A DNA stretch of 64,000 nucleotides, from contig CM061243.1 of the NCBI GenBank assembly GCA_030848705.1, positions 117,948,674 to 118,012,673 on the forward strand, written 5' to 3'. The notes beneath the pieces were generated by a model. The model saw only the letters and a list, made by a program, of their open reading frames with translations. It was not told the origin of the DNA and searched no databases. The position numbers were made by a program, and so were the translations under genes. Each line of letters starts with the position of its first letter. Position 1 is the first letter of the stretch. Positions 23,225-33,565 of the stretch are shown here, in pieces. The stretch is from Heracleum sosnowskyi (taxonomy: Eukaryota; Streptophyta; Magnoliopsida; Apiales; Apiaceae).

Positions 23225-24887
23225 TTAAAGTGCAACACTTGTAAATTTGAATAGTCAACAACACCTACTTCCTAAGCAATGCTGAAATAAGAAGAAATTC
23301 GCATTATTACCATTCTGCTAATTAGATGAGGTCATCAAGTACAGATTATTGTGTAATCATACACAACTTGATTTTGCTTTCTTTGGAACAATTTCAACCC
23401 AATGGTAATGCCAATAATTGTTTTCCTACTTTTTCACCAACACCTTGTGATAACAATGTTTTGAAAAACGCAAGGCATATCTAGATGGCGAGATCACTTT
23501 CTAGCGATTAATCGGCTAAATGGCAATTAATTGAATGTATTTAAATAAAAAATTTGTATAATTTAATTTTAATATTCAAAAATATCTGTTATACATGTAA
23601 AATACGTTTATATATAAATATTCTTATTTTGTTATCAAATTCAACCCTCATTTTATATAATTTAATATTTTAATTTTCTTCTAAAAAAACTAATATTTTA
23701 CAATTTTACCCTTATTATTTTTTTGTTTTTTAACCAATTAATTCCGCCTCATTTTTGACAGCTTAATCGCGTTTAAACTCGCCTAACTCCGCCTAAATCC
23801 GATTAATCACCTATTTTTGGGGAAAAAATGAATTTTACCCGATTTTTATCAAAATTAGACATTTTTATCGGCCTATCATCTACAGTCTGATTAATCGGTT
23901 GCCTAGAGTGAATTTTCAAACACTAATAGTAGTATTTCAAAACATCATAACTAATAACAATGCACTCGTGAGTTTAACCGACAATCCACATGCACTCCGC
24001 ACTATAAAAAAAATTGAGACAAACAAACAATAACTCTTCTTATCCTACCTAATCTACCATAATCAATTAATCAACTTATAATCAAATCAACAAGGAAAAT
24101 GTGTGTATATTGTCATGTAGTACATATTAGATGTGTGTGTAATAAGTGTACGTAAAAGCCAGCCCACTGTTTTTTTAGTGCAAAAAAAAAAGCCAGCACA
24201 CTGTGAAAACTCAAAATGCAGAAAGTAAGGTTTGCATCAAAAAGAACTATAAACCCTTTATTAATAAAGAAAATCTGAATTTGAATCTCTAAAGAAAAAT
24301 GCAGTGTCACTTGTGATTATAAACTGCCTTGAAAATCTTGACCTCTTGCAATAAAAACGTTAACTCTTCCTATAAATTGTAATCAACCAACTTATAAATC
24401 GTAAAATGATCAAAAAGTATACATAAAATATACCGTGCATATCAGATTCTGAAATTACTTTGTTAACCCCTGGATTGACAAAACTTGATATTTTCTAGAT
24501 GCACAGTGCAAAAAGATTCTTCTGTTTCACAGTGACAATCTAATCATCCACTGGCAGCTAATCTAAAATATTCCAGCACATGAAGATAAATTTTCTATAG
24601 TAAACTGGTTAATTGACAACAATTGCATAAACAAACCTGCGAACAACACAACCACTAGGTTAATATACCGGTGGCTTAACAACTTAATTGATCAGGTTGT
24701 AAAATGACGGGACTAGAATCTCTTCCATTAGGACTAAGGTTTTCTATACACCGTCAAGAGTGCCAATACCCTCTAATCCTAAACAAACTGCAAGGCCACG
24801 TATAGAATGTAAGGTGAAACTAACATTAAAGTTGAAAATTGACATTTATCTAAAGAAGAATAATTTATAAAATGCCAGATTAAAAAT
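23225..24887 (+). repeat. Array unit 4, last unit
   Basis: Nearly full-length unit. It stops at GCCAGATTAAAAA, exactly the tail of the repeat, after which the sequence changes to the KH-like locus. It shares the variants AGTATACATAAAATATACC and AGATTCTTCTG with unit 3, so units 3 and 4 look like the most recent duplication. Confidence 0.85.
23459..23921 (+). mobile_element. MITE-like segment in unit 4
   Basis: Left end TTTTGAAAAACGC. The right end is mutated to GTGAATTTTCAAAC, weakening the inverted repeat. Confidence 0.45.
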
Positions 24888-24994
24888 AAACATCAAAGTT
24901 CTCAAAATTAAGTTGAGAGAGCAAAGCAAGAGAACATAAAACATAAGTGAAAAATGTGAAACACGGAAGATGCAAAATCGATAGAATCACATAC

Positions 24995-25186
24995 CTCACA
25001 AGCAGTTGCATAAAAATATTCTTTGTATACAGGCTCTGAAATTCGTATAGCTACCCTGATTTCTTCTTCTAAAGACTTGACAAGACCACCTCCCACCACA
25101 ATGAGACCTCCAGCCACCTCACGCGAACAAAGCAATCTAAATGGTTTTGAAGGAGTACACTCACAACATGAGGATTCTGCACTTTT
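24995..25186 (-). pseudogene. KH-domain-like exon, degenerate GxxG loop
   Basis: A 192 bp open segment (64 codons, phase 0 at both ends) on the minus strand is bounded by a good acceptor (ACATGTCTTTGCAG) and donor (GAG then GTATGTG). It encodes FRLLCSREVAGGLIVVGG followed by GLVKSLEEEIRVAIRISEP, which fits the first half of a KH RNA-binding domain as in plant HEN4/PCBP-like proteins (FRLLC, then GGxIGKGGxxVKxLxxET, then a beta strand). The hallmark I-G-K-G-G loop reads I-V-V-G-G here, which would weaken RNA binding, so this may be a decaying or paralogous exon. I did not find neighbouring exons with confidence. The gene would continue leftward into the array and rightward past 25300. Confidence 0.5.
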
Positions 25187-26217
25187 CTGCAAAGACATGT
25201 GATTAAGGACTAGTCTGGGTTTCATTTTCCTGCAAACGCCTGGCAACCGCAACAGTTTTTGCTTGACAACCACAACTTTGCCCATTATCTGACATTACTC
25301 AAGCAAACTGCAGACTAGTTGCTTTTGATCCATGTGGAGGGTCATTTTTTACACTGATACAGTTACCAAAGTTGATATTTATACTGAAAAGGATAAAGCC
25401 AATGCGCAAACCTACATATAATCCTCCTAGGGGTGGGGAATCAGTTAAAACTAATCGGAAAAATCTATCTTTAAAAACCAAAATAAATGTTTCAATTTCA
25501 ATTTTCAATTTTCGGTTATTATATAGAAAAATATATTTATAAGTGCACGCAGAGTTGAAAATGTTCACGATAATAATTCTCGATTCATAAAATCTACTAA
25601 AAGAAACATAATATTTCTCGATTCATAAAATCTACTAAAAGAAACATAATAAACCAAACCAAATCGAAATGTGTTAAAGACAATAAGCACTAACTGATAG
25701 TGTTAACTCTTAAAAAATGATAGAATTAAGATTAAGAAGAAATATTAATCAACAAAATAAAAATATTGTAATTATACAACAATCTTGCCAGTTCTGAATA
25801 TGCATAATCAAACACCCCATATTTAAATTCTGAAGTTAAAAAAATCATAACACAATAGAACTATTTATTTCCAACAACGGTGTGGCTTCTTCTTCTCAAC
25901 ATCACTTGGGGCACTTTCTTCGCGCCATCTTCAGCTTCCACTTCTTCTTCTTCATCGAATTCACAAGCTTTACCTTCATCAATCCTCCTCAATCCAACAG
26001 TATAACTCCTCGTGAACATCTTTCACCATTTTCGAGTTCACACCATTCTCCACTAAATGATTGTAGGCTGTCATAAGGTTACATTTTTCCCATTTTATGA
26101 GAAACTTCATATCTATATTTCATATTCTCCCAGAAAAACTATCATATAGTACCACAACCAAAATGAGTAGAGGCCCCCAAAAAACAAAAATGAATTATAC
26201 TAAGAAAATGTACTTGA
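25187..26217. other. Noncoding spacer between KH-like exon and Tat LTR
   Basis: AT-rich DNA with no firm gene. The short string CTAGGGGTGGGGAATC at about 25428 may be the end of another small mobile element. A short minus-strand reading near 26040-26110 is open for about 43 codons but is not recognisable. A plus-strand ORF from 25882 is serine- and phenylalanine-rich and lacks any recognisable domain. Confidence 0.5.
25577..25652 (+). repeat. 38 bp tandem duplication
   Basis: TTCTCGATTCATAAAATC with its continuation TACTAAAAGAAACATAATA occurs twice in direct succession, offset by 38 bp, with almost no differences. Confidence 0.85.
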
Positions 26218-26336
26218 TGTGGGCTAGAATAAAGTCCTAAGAACAATTTTAATGTTGCATTAATTAGACTTATAATGGTCTAAATACGAGGTCCATTAAT
26301 GAGGCCCGAAACCCTAATTATGATATTAAATTCATG
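26218..26336 (+). repeat. Tat 5' LTR, first part
   Basis: It begins TGTGGGCTAGAATAAAG and runs to TTCATG, where the SIRE-like element starts. The last five bases (TCATG) are the target-site duplication and recur at 57237. Together with 57242-57666 the LTR would be 544 bp. Confidence 0.75.
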
Positions 26337-26944
26337 TGTTAGATCAGAATTCAATGATCGTCAGAAGCTAGACTCAACTGATCAGGATTGCTGACGTCAT
26401 CAGTATTGCATGGTCATCAGTATTTGATCAAGCGTCAGTATCTTATTGATCATCAGGATTCCTACTCAGACTATGATCAGGATTGATCATCAGAACTTGA
26501 AGTTGATCAGGATTCCTACTTCGAGTTATATTTGGAGTCTAGATAAACATGGAAGTTTATTCTATTTGTTCCTGGTTTGTAGAATGTAGCTATCGATTAA
26601 GGATAGGTTTCTATCTTTGTTATTGATTAGGACTTATCTTGTTATTGATAGAGAAGCTGTGTGTACTATATAAACACAGTCTTGGTTTCGATTTATGTAT
26701 TTCATTAGAGAGAGAACATAATCGAAGAGAAGCTCTTAAGAACAGAATTTCTTGAGAGAGTTTTTGTAAACTAGCAGCTCTCAAGAACATCAGAATTTCT
26801 TGAGAGAGTTTGTAACAGTTTTATATCAGATTTAATAAAGCTGTTATCTTTCTTTTCATATTTGTGATATATACATTAAGAAATCGATTATCTTACTCTA
26901 TTGTATTCAACCCCCCTTCTACAATAGATTATTACTGGGCAACA
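26337..26944 (+). repeat. 5' LTR of the SIRE-like element
   Basis: It starts TGTTAGATCAGAATTC and ends ATTACTGGGCAACA. Its first 190 bp contain about ten variants of (C/G)ATCAG(G/T)ATT. A TATA box lies at 26667, and two repeats of a motif like GAACA(T)CAGAATTTCTTGAGAGAG lie near 26735 and 26785. Confidence 0.95.
26667..26674 (+). promoter_or_regulatory. LTR TATA box
   Basis: TATATAAA in GTGTACTATATAAACACAG. It is nearly enclosed by the inverted pair TGTGT and ACACA and is present identically in the 3' LTR (about 56959). Confidence 0.7.
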
Positions 26945-26946
26945 AT

Positions 26947-26958
26947 TGGTATCAGAGC
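26947..26958 (+). other. Primer binding site, initiator Met-tRNA type
   Basis: TGGTATCAGAGC starts 2 bp after the 5' LTR end, an exact match to the canonical copia primer binding site. Confidence 0.9.
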
Positions 26959-26993
26959 AAACTGATTTATTTTTAAATCAGAGACGATCTAAG

Positions 26994-29306
26994 ATGTCGA
27001 CAACCAAGTATGAAAGCATGAAGATTCCCATCTTAAAGATATCAGAATATCCTACATGGAGGGTAAAGATGCTGATGTACCTGGAGGCTATGGATCCTGA
27101 CTACTTGGACAGGATTCGTGATGGACCATATATACCAACAAAGTTCGTAGAACGAACAGATACAGTACCAGAACATTATGTGGTCAAAGCTAAAGCTGAA
27201 TGGACTCCAGAAGAAAAAGCTCATGTACTCAGGGAACCAAAGATAAAGAATATCTTGCATAATAGCCTTGATGCTGTCATGTCAAACAGAGTGATTGCAT
27301 GCAAGTCTTCAAAAGAAATCTGGGATACTTTGGAAACTCAGTGCCAGGGATCTGCATCTGTTAAGAAAAACAGAAGGGCTCTTTTGATTCAAGAATATGA
27401 ACAATTCGATGCAAGACCTGAAGAGAGCCTGACTGATCTATATGATAGATTTCTGACACTATTGAACAGCTTATCCTTAGTTGACAAAGTATATGAAACT
27501 GAAGATTCAAACACCAAATTTCTTAGAGCTTTACCTGAAGAATGGGATACTCAGACCTCAATCATTAGACACCAGTATGATCTGAACATTGTGTCTCTTG
27601 ATGAGATCTATGGGATGCTAAGAACTCATGATCTTGAAGTTCAACAGAGAAAGAACAAGAAAAGCAGCAAGGCAAAGTCAATTGCTTTGAATGTAGAAGC
27701 TAAATCAAAAGGAAAAGCTATGGAGGTCTCTAGAAGGAAAGCAAGAGTAGCTGAGTCAGATCCTGACGACTCTTCATCAGATACTGATGGCAATTCTGAT
27801 GCCAATACTGGTGATGAATCTTCTGATTCAGACATGGAAGAGATGGTTGCTATGATTGTCAGAAACTTCAGAAGGATGAAGTTCAGGAAGAATAGAAGAC
27901 AAGGCAACTTTCAGAAAAAGACCTTCAAAACAGACAAAGACAAGTATATCAAAAAGGACAGCAAGGGTAGCAAATTTGACAAATCAAAGGTTAGATGATA
28001 CAAGTGTAATGGAATGGGTCACTTTGCTTCTGAATGCAACAAGACAAAGGCACTCATCACATCAAGCAAGGATTGGATGGACTCTTCCTCAGAATCTGAT
28101 ACTGAGGTAGTCAACTATGCATTAATGGCCAATGTTGATGTAACTGCTGCTCCTGATGATAAGGTACTAAATACTATCTTTGATTTTGATACTGATAATG
28201 CTTCTGAGTTAAGACGTTTTCTAAAGTCATTACATATTAGCTTTAGAAGTCAAACTGCTGAGAATACTAGAATCTTATCTGAGATGTCTGACCTTAGAAA
28301 GAGGAATGAGATATTAGAAGCTGAATTTTCTCGTATGCAAGAAGTACAAAAAGAATGTGATAATGCTAAACACATGCACTTAGAGATGACATCTAAATGT
28401 ACTTCCCTTGAAAAAGAACTTGAATATGCTAATGAGAAAATCAGAACCTGGACAGACTCTGGTAGGAAATTTCATGAGATTAATACCTCTAAGAATTGGA
28501 AAGAGTGTCTAGGATATAAGTCAGATGAAGATAAGAAATTAGCAGAGAAAATTGTCATTGATGAGACAGTCAGTCCAAAGACCTATAGACATGTTATAGA
28601 CTCAACCAAATCTAAGATTACTCCTGTTAATTTTGTTTTTGGTAAGGATTCCAATTCTACTTTTGAAAAGGGATCTTCTTCTACTCAAGGAATTAAAATT
28701 ATAAAGTCTAAACCTGTCATGAACAAAGTCACTAAGAATGTAGGTCTATTGTCTCAGAAACAGCTTAAAGATAAAATCTGTGAGGTTACAGATAAGAAAA
28801 AGGAAGCTACTGTTAAGAGAAACAGGAATGGTAAAGTTGGGATCAATAAAGAGAATGGTTACAAATATATCCCAAATGCACCTAGAAAGTGTTGTTTTAA
28901 CTGTGGTAACTCTAATCATCTTGCTATTGATTGTAAGAAGATTAAAAAGAAGATTGCTGATATTTCTAAGTCTGATGTTAGGAATAAATCAGTATTTTAC
29001 AAACCACAAAATTCCTGTTTTCATTGTGGTAGTCTATGGCATTCTATTTATACATGTAAAGAGTATCATGATTTGTACTATAACTTTTATGATCCATTGC
29101 CTAAGTTTGAAAGTAGTACAAAGTCTGATAGAACTGAAAATGTCATAGTGAAGCATGCTTTTGTTAATACTGATGCTGACAAAGCAAATCCTGATGGAGT
29201 AAATCCTGTCAGGACTGCTAAAGTCAGAAAGTCTTCTGCTGCTAAAATTAATAAATTGCATGAGAAAGGAACCCAACATGTATGGGTTCCTAAGTGTTCT
29301 AACTAG
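26994..29306 (+). pseudogene. SIRE-like gag, long form, one premature stop
   Basis: ATG at 26994 opens a frame (MSTTKYESMKIPILKISEYP) that runs to a TAG at 29304, about 770 codons. Longer open reading upstream only translates the primer site. The N-terminal part has the gag core, with WDTLETQCQG and RFLTLLNSLSL-type motifs. A CCHC knuckle follows at about 27999-28040, a coiled-coil-like middle at 28200-28450, then knuckles CFNCGNSNHLAIDC (about 28893) and CFHCGSLWHSIYTC (about 29016). A TGA at 27996-27998 removes the first Cys of the first knuckle. The terminal TAG is in the same frame as pol. Confidence 0.88.
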
Positions 29307-31454
29307 TGTGTTTCTATTCTGATGCAGGGTAAAAAAAAGAAAAATGTGTTAGTCATGGATAGTGGATGTTCTGTGCACATGACTGGAAACAAAGCCCTGT
29401 TATCAGAATATGAGGAAAAAGCTGGCCCAACTGTGTCTTATGGAGATGGCAACATTGGACAAACCTTGGGATATGGCAATATAATCATTGGAAATGTCAT
29501 CATTGAAAAAGTAGCTCTAGTGAAGGGACTAAAACACAACTTGTTGAGTATTAGTCAAATCACTGACAGAGGTTATCATGTCAATTTCTATTCCACACAT
29601 TGTGAAGTAGTCAGTAAAGCAACAGGGAAGATAGCACTAACTGGCTACAGGCATGGTAACATATATGAAGCCAACATTCTCTCAGATACTGATGGCTCCC
29701 CTACATGTTTCATCAGTAAAGCTTCAGTAGATGAAAGTTGGAATTGGCACAAGAAGCTTTCTCATCTCAACTTCAGCAACATCAATGAGTTGGTTAAGAA
29801 AGAGTTAGTAAGAGGATTACCTAATGTCTTATATACACCTGATGGACTCTGTGATGCATGCCAAAAAGCAAAACAAAGAAGGACATCATTCTAGAGTAAA
29901 TCAGTATCCTCTATTGAAGAACCATATCACATGCTACATCTTGATCTGTTTGGTCCAGTCAACATCATGTCCATCAGTAAGAAAAGGTACACTCTTGTAA
30001 TTGTTGATGAATATTCTAGATTCACCTGGGTGTATTTTCTGCATAGAAAAGATGAAACTCCTGAAGTTCTGTTGGATCATGTGAGGATGATTGAGACAAC
30101 CACAAAGTACAAAGTCAAGATTCTGAGAAGTGATAATGGTACTGAATTTAAGAATTCAAAGATGGAAGAGTTCTGCAAATACAAAGGAATCATTCAACAA
30201 TTCTCTGCTCCTGGCACACCTCAGCAAAATGGAGTAGTAGAAAGGAAGAATAAAACTCTTATTGAAGCTGGCAGAACTATGTTGGAAGAAGCTAAATTAC
30301 CTACATATTTCTGGGCAGAAGCAGTCAACACAGCATGCTATACACAAAATCTCACATTGATAAACAGGCATGGTGTCACTCCTTATCAGTCACTCAAGGA
30401 GAAGAAACCAAGTCTGAAGCATTTGCATGTGTTTGGCTGTAAATGTTTTGTTCTCAGAACTCATCCTGAACAGCTAGGGAAATTTGAAACAAAGGTTGAT
30501 GAAGGAATATTCATAGGTTATCCTACATCAAGAGCCTTCAGAGTTTTTAATTTAAGAACAAGAACTGTCATGGAGTCAATTCATGTATCTTTTGATGATA
30601 AGAAGATAACTGGAATCATTGAAGACTCGCATGATAGATTGTTATTTGAAAATGAAGCTTCCAAGGAACCTGAAGAAATTGAATCAGATCCTGTCAATTC
30701 ATCAGATACTGATGGGTCAACAAATCCTGATGACTCACCAGGTACTGATGGTGCTAATACTGATGATGCAAACAACAGTGATACAACTAGTAGTGCTAAT
30801 GTTGAGGGGGAGCAACAGCATTCAACTACAAGTTCAGAGTCAACTCAATCATCAGAACAGAATTCTTCAGATACTGATTCAAGTGAAGATCCTGATAACA
30901 CATCAGGAGGGCATAGCAATAATTCAGGGAGAGCTTCAAATCAATCAAATTCTTTCAATCAAGATAACACCAATCCAGGGGGAGCATCTACTTCAAGAAA
31001 CAATTTGACACCAGCAAGGAAATGGACAAAAGATCATACTCCTGATTTGATAATTGGAGATCCTGATGCAGGTGTTCAAACAAGAAGTGCAACTCAGAAT
31101 GAATGTTTATATAATAACTTTCTATCCAAGGAGGAGCCTAAGAAAGTTGAAGATGCACTTAAAGATGCTGATTGGGTTACTGCAATGCAAGAAGAACTGA
31201 ATGAATTTGAAAGGAATGAAGTCTGGAAACTGGTACCAAGACCAAAGAATAGATCAATTGTTGGTACAAAGTGGATTTTCAAGAACAAGACTGATTCTGA
31301 TGGAGTCATTATCAGAAATAAAGCTAGACTAGTTGCAAAGGGGTATTCCCAACAAGAAGGAATTGACTATGATGAAACTTTTGCTCCTGTTGCAAGACTA
31401 GAAGCCATCAGGATATTTCTTGCTTATGCAGCACATAAGAAATTCAAGGTTTTT
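29307..31454 (+). pseudogene. SIRE-like pol: protease, integrase, truncated RT
   Basis: The same frame as gag continues after the TAG. Protease has VMDSGCSVHMTG at about 29351. The GAG-pre-integrase motif WNWHKKLSHLNF is near 29740. An in-frame TAG lies at 29892-29894, where a Lys codon is likely. The integrase core follows from about 29931, with LDLFGPV, SDNGTEF and NGVVERKN. A long Ser/Asp/Asn-rich linker (about 30640-31020) contains repeated NPDD and TDG motifs. RT begins near 31160 and has KARLVAKGYSQQEGIDYDET, but similarity stops at AHKKFKVF (31454). The palm with YVDD, the rest of RT and RNase H are absent, so the protein could not copy RNA. Confidence 0.88.
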
Positions 31455-31822
31455 GTAAGTTTTTCTCTGGAGAGGGTTTGTGTTTTAATAGATATATGAT
31501 GATTATGCTTAACAGTTCTCTTTTATAGAGAATGTGTATTAAGGGTGCAGGTCATTTCTACAATCTCGATGAGACGGTTCGGTTTTCCATAAATATTTTT
31601 GCCTTGTTTGCTGGTAAGCGTGTTTTAATTCTATGACCATTAATTTGGTTATTTTTCTTAAACCAAAACGCTATTCAGGATTGTTAAAATAAATTTTGTT
31701 TTCTTAAATAAAATTTTATTTTAATCTTATTGAATATTTTTTTTTCAATCCTGATATGGCAAAATATTTTGTGCGGAAATGCTTTTATTCCTGATAAGGT
31801 TAGGTTTTTCTTACATCAGAAA
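31455..31822 (+). other. Junction region with intron-like sequence
   Basis: RT similarity ends exactly at a GTAAGT string (31455). A TTTTATAG string follows at 31521-31528. Removing these 74 bp would join the RT frame in phase to a short open segment reading MCIKGAGHFYNLDETVRF, which ends before a second GTAAGC at 31614. From there to 31822 the DNA is AT-rich. I cannot tell whether these are true splice sites, remains of a deleted part of the extra ORF, or chance. Confidence 0.35.
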
Positions 31823-33128
31823 ATGCCTACTCATTATGGACTACTTTCTACTGCTATGGGGCAAGGCCCAACCCACCTTGTTCCTGACACAAGCATGCAA
31901 CCTAAACAGTCTAAACAGTTACCAACCACCTCTACTGTCTCTCAAAAGACTTTAGTTGTAAAATCAAAGAAATCAGCTAGAACTGATGTGTCTGGAAGGC
32001 AATCAGGTTCAAAGGATTTTTCCTCTACACCACTCACTAAAAAGAAGATACAAGGGGGTGTACAAGGGGTCCTGGTGAAGAAAGCTGATAAGGTTGTTAA
32101 GAATGTTCCTGTGAAAAGGAAGTTAAGGTTGATTGATGAAAGTGATTCAGAGGATGACCTACCTATATCCTCTGTGATAAATGTGAACAAGGAAGTTGCT
32201 GATACTGCTACTAAAGCTGTGGTACCTTTATCAAAACCACAAAAGACAAGGAAATTATCAAAGAGCAGGTATCATATTCCTTTGACAGTGCAAATGAAGG
32301 ATACTGATATTCAGACATCAAATCCTGATGAATCATCTACTCCTGATGCTCTAGCAAATCCTGATGTTAGTATTCCTGATGCAACAACAAAAGTTGTCTC
32401 TATATCAGACTCTCCAGCCTCTCCATCTCAGATTAGAGAAATTTCTTGGGAGAAGGTTTCTACAACTGCTTCCTTGGTTGGTCTTACACCTACATCAAAG
32501 AAAAAGAGGAATGCAGAAGAGTTAGTCTATCAGAGACAGAAGAAGCTGAAAGGATCAAGCCCACAAGAACCTGAATTTCAGAGTAATTCAGCAGCTACTG
32601 TTGATCCTGCCACACAAGAACCACTCAATCAAAGTTTGGGTGAAGGCTTAGCTAGTGGAATGGTCACACAAGAACCATTTTCTCAAAGGGAGAATGAAGA
32701 CATCAACATTCCAGCTACACAAGAACCATCTTCTCAAAGTGAAGATGCAGGCAAAGCTACAGCTTCTGTTGAAAGATTGGTCGCGAACATTGTCAATGAG
32801 GGAAGCCCACAAGAACCTTTAACTCAAAGTGTTGAAGAAGCTTCTGAACCTCAAGCTCCACAAGAACCATTGGTAGCAAATACTGATGCACGCATATCAA
32901 ATCCTGACGATGTTCATCCTGACGCTAGTGGTGCTCCTGATAATGAACCTATTTTGATACAGCCACTTCGTTCAAGACCAATGGATCATCCTATCTCAGA
33001 ACCACAGGATAAACTGAAAGGTATTGCTATTCCTGATCCTGATATTACTCATGGTACTGTTGATGATACTTCTGATGATAGTGATGATGATGATGAGAAT
33101 CAAAAAGAGAAGGAACAGCTTGCTACAG
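31823..33128 (+). pseudogene. Extra ORF of the SIRE-like element, 5' half
   Basis: From ATG 31823 the frame reads MPTHYGLLSTAMGQGPTH and stays open to the Athila insertion at 33128. The product is hydrophilic, with a Lys/Ser-rich start, a basic stretch (KRKLRLIDESDSEDD), several NPD/IPD motifs, and six repeats of a QEPxxQS type (PQEPEFQS, TQEPLNQS, TQEPFSQR, TQEPSSQS, PQEPLTQS, PQEPLVAN) between about 32560 and 32875. It ends in an acidic run (SDDSDDDDE). I do not recognise a family. By position it corresponds to the env-like or extra ORF of SIRE-type elements, but I see no membrane segment. The rest of the ORF is at 54137-56519. Confidence 0.6.
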
Positions 33129-33338
33129 TGATAAGTGGATATTTTATTCACTTAGAACGTTTTCGTTTGGCTTAAAACGTATGTTTGTACTCGAGTTGTG
33201 GTATTTTTGATCTCTTTTAAGGGTATTGTGCAGGTATATTGATCACAGGTGTGTTAGGAATGAAGCGAAGCAGTTGGAGCGCGAAACGGAGTTATAATTA
33301 AGAAAAGGAGAAAAATCAGTTTGCTGGACAGAGATCCT

Positions 33339-33457
33339 GGCGCGGCAGCGCCGTGATAACACTTGAGAGTGGCGCGGCAGCGCCGCAGAGAAAAGGCTGA
33401 ACAGTGAAGTTGGCGCGGCAGCGCCGCGAGCCTATACAAACTTGGCGCGGCAGCGCC
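33339..33457 (+). repeat. Four copies of GGCGCGGCAGCGCC
   Basis: Identical 14 bp motifs lie at 33339, 33371, 33412 and 33444, each preceded by T or GT and followed by G. The motif can fold on itself (GGCGC and GCGCC arms, four-base loop). It is strikingly GC-rich against an AT-rich LTR and lies about 100-220 bp upstream of the TATA box. Confidence 0.9.
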
Positions 33458-33556
33458 GTAATGTCTGGAGGAAAATTCCTGTTTTGCCCTAATTTGTGAT
33501 TTTTCAAGTGAAATTTAAAGAAATCAATTCCCTACGAAAAATGACACTTGGAGGCC

Positions 33557-33565
33557 TTTATAAAG
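33557..33565 (+). promoter_or_regulatory. LTR TATA box
   Basis: TTTATAAAG in GAGGCCTTTATAAAGAAG, followed by AACCCTAGAGATCGGGAGG about 12 bp later. It is the only good TATA context in this LTR. Confidence 0.65.

Larger units (their letters stand above)
17672..24887 (+). repeat. Tandem array of about 1.66 kb units
   Basis: A unit beginning TTAAAGTGCAACACTTG recurs at 17672, 19910, 21566 and 23225, so the intact units are 1656, 1659 and about 1663 bp. Units 2-4 are collinear and differ by only a few percent by eye. The first interval (2238 bp) is rearranged and seems to contain two degenerate partial units. Each intact unit holds a MITE-like segment, a poly(A)-rich block, and a block with splice-site-like strings on the minus strand (for example GGCCTTGCAG). 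The array ends abruptly at about 24887 where a KH-like exon region begins. No ORF is convincingly coding. Confidence 0.9.

Noticed and set aside
20765..24310. Similar minus-strand ORFs in array units 2-4 (starting MTLHFSLEIQIQ or close to it)
   Set aside because: They recur only because the DNA is tandemly repeated. A poly(A) length change alters the frame between units, and no domain is recognisable.
25882..26076. Plus-strand ORF beginning MASSSQHHLGHFLRAIF
   Set aside because: Looks start-like but is short, Ser/Phe-rich and without recognised similarity or supporting splice structure.
26946..26993. Upstream extension of the SIRE-like gag frame
   Set aside because: It would start within the tRNA primer binding site at a TTG; the first ATG in frame is 26994.
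31730..31822. Extension of the extra ORF upstream of ATG 31823
   Set aside because: The stretch is T-rich and begins at a TTG; ATG 31823 after a splice-acceptor-like CATCAG is the better start.
33254..33507. Minus-strand ORFs over the GC-rich motifs of the Athila LTR
   Set aside because: They are open only because the GGCGCGGCAGCGCC repeats lack stops; identical ORFs appear in both LTRs.
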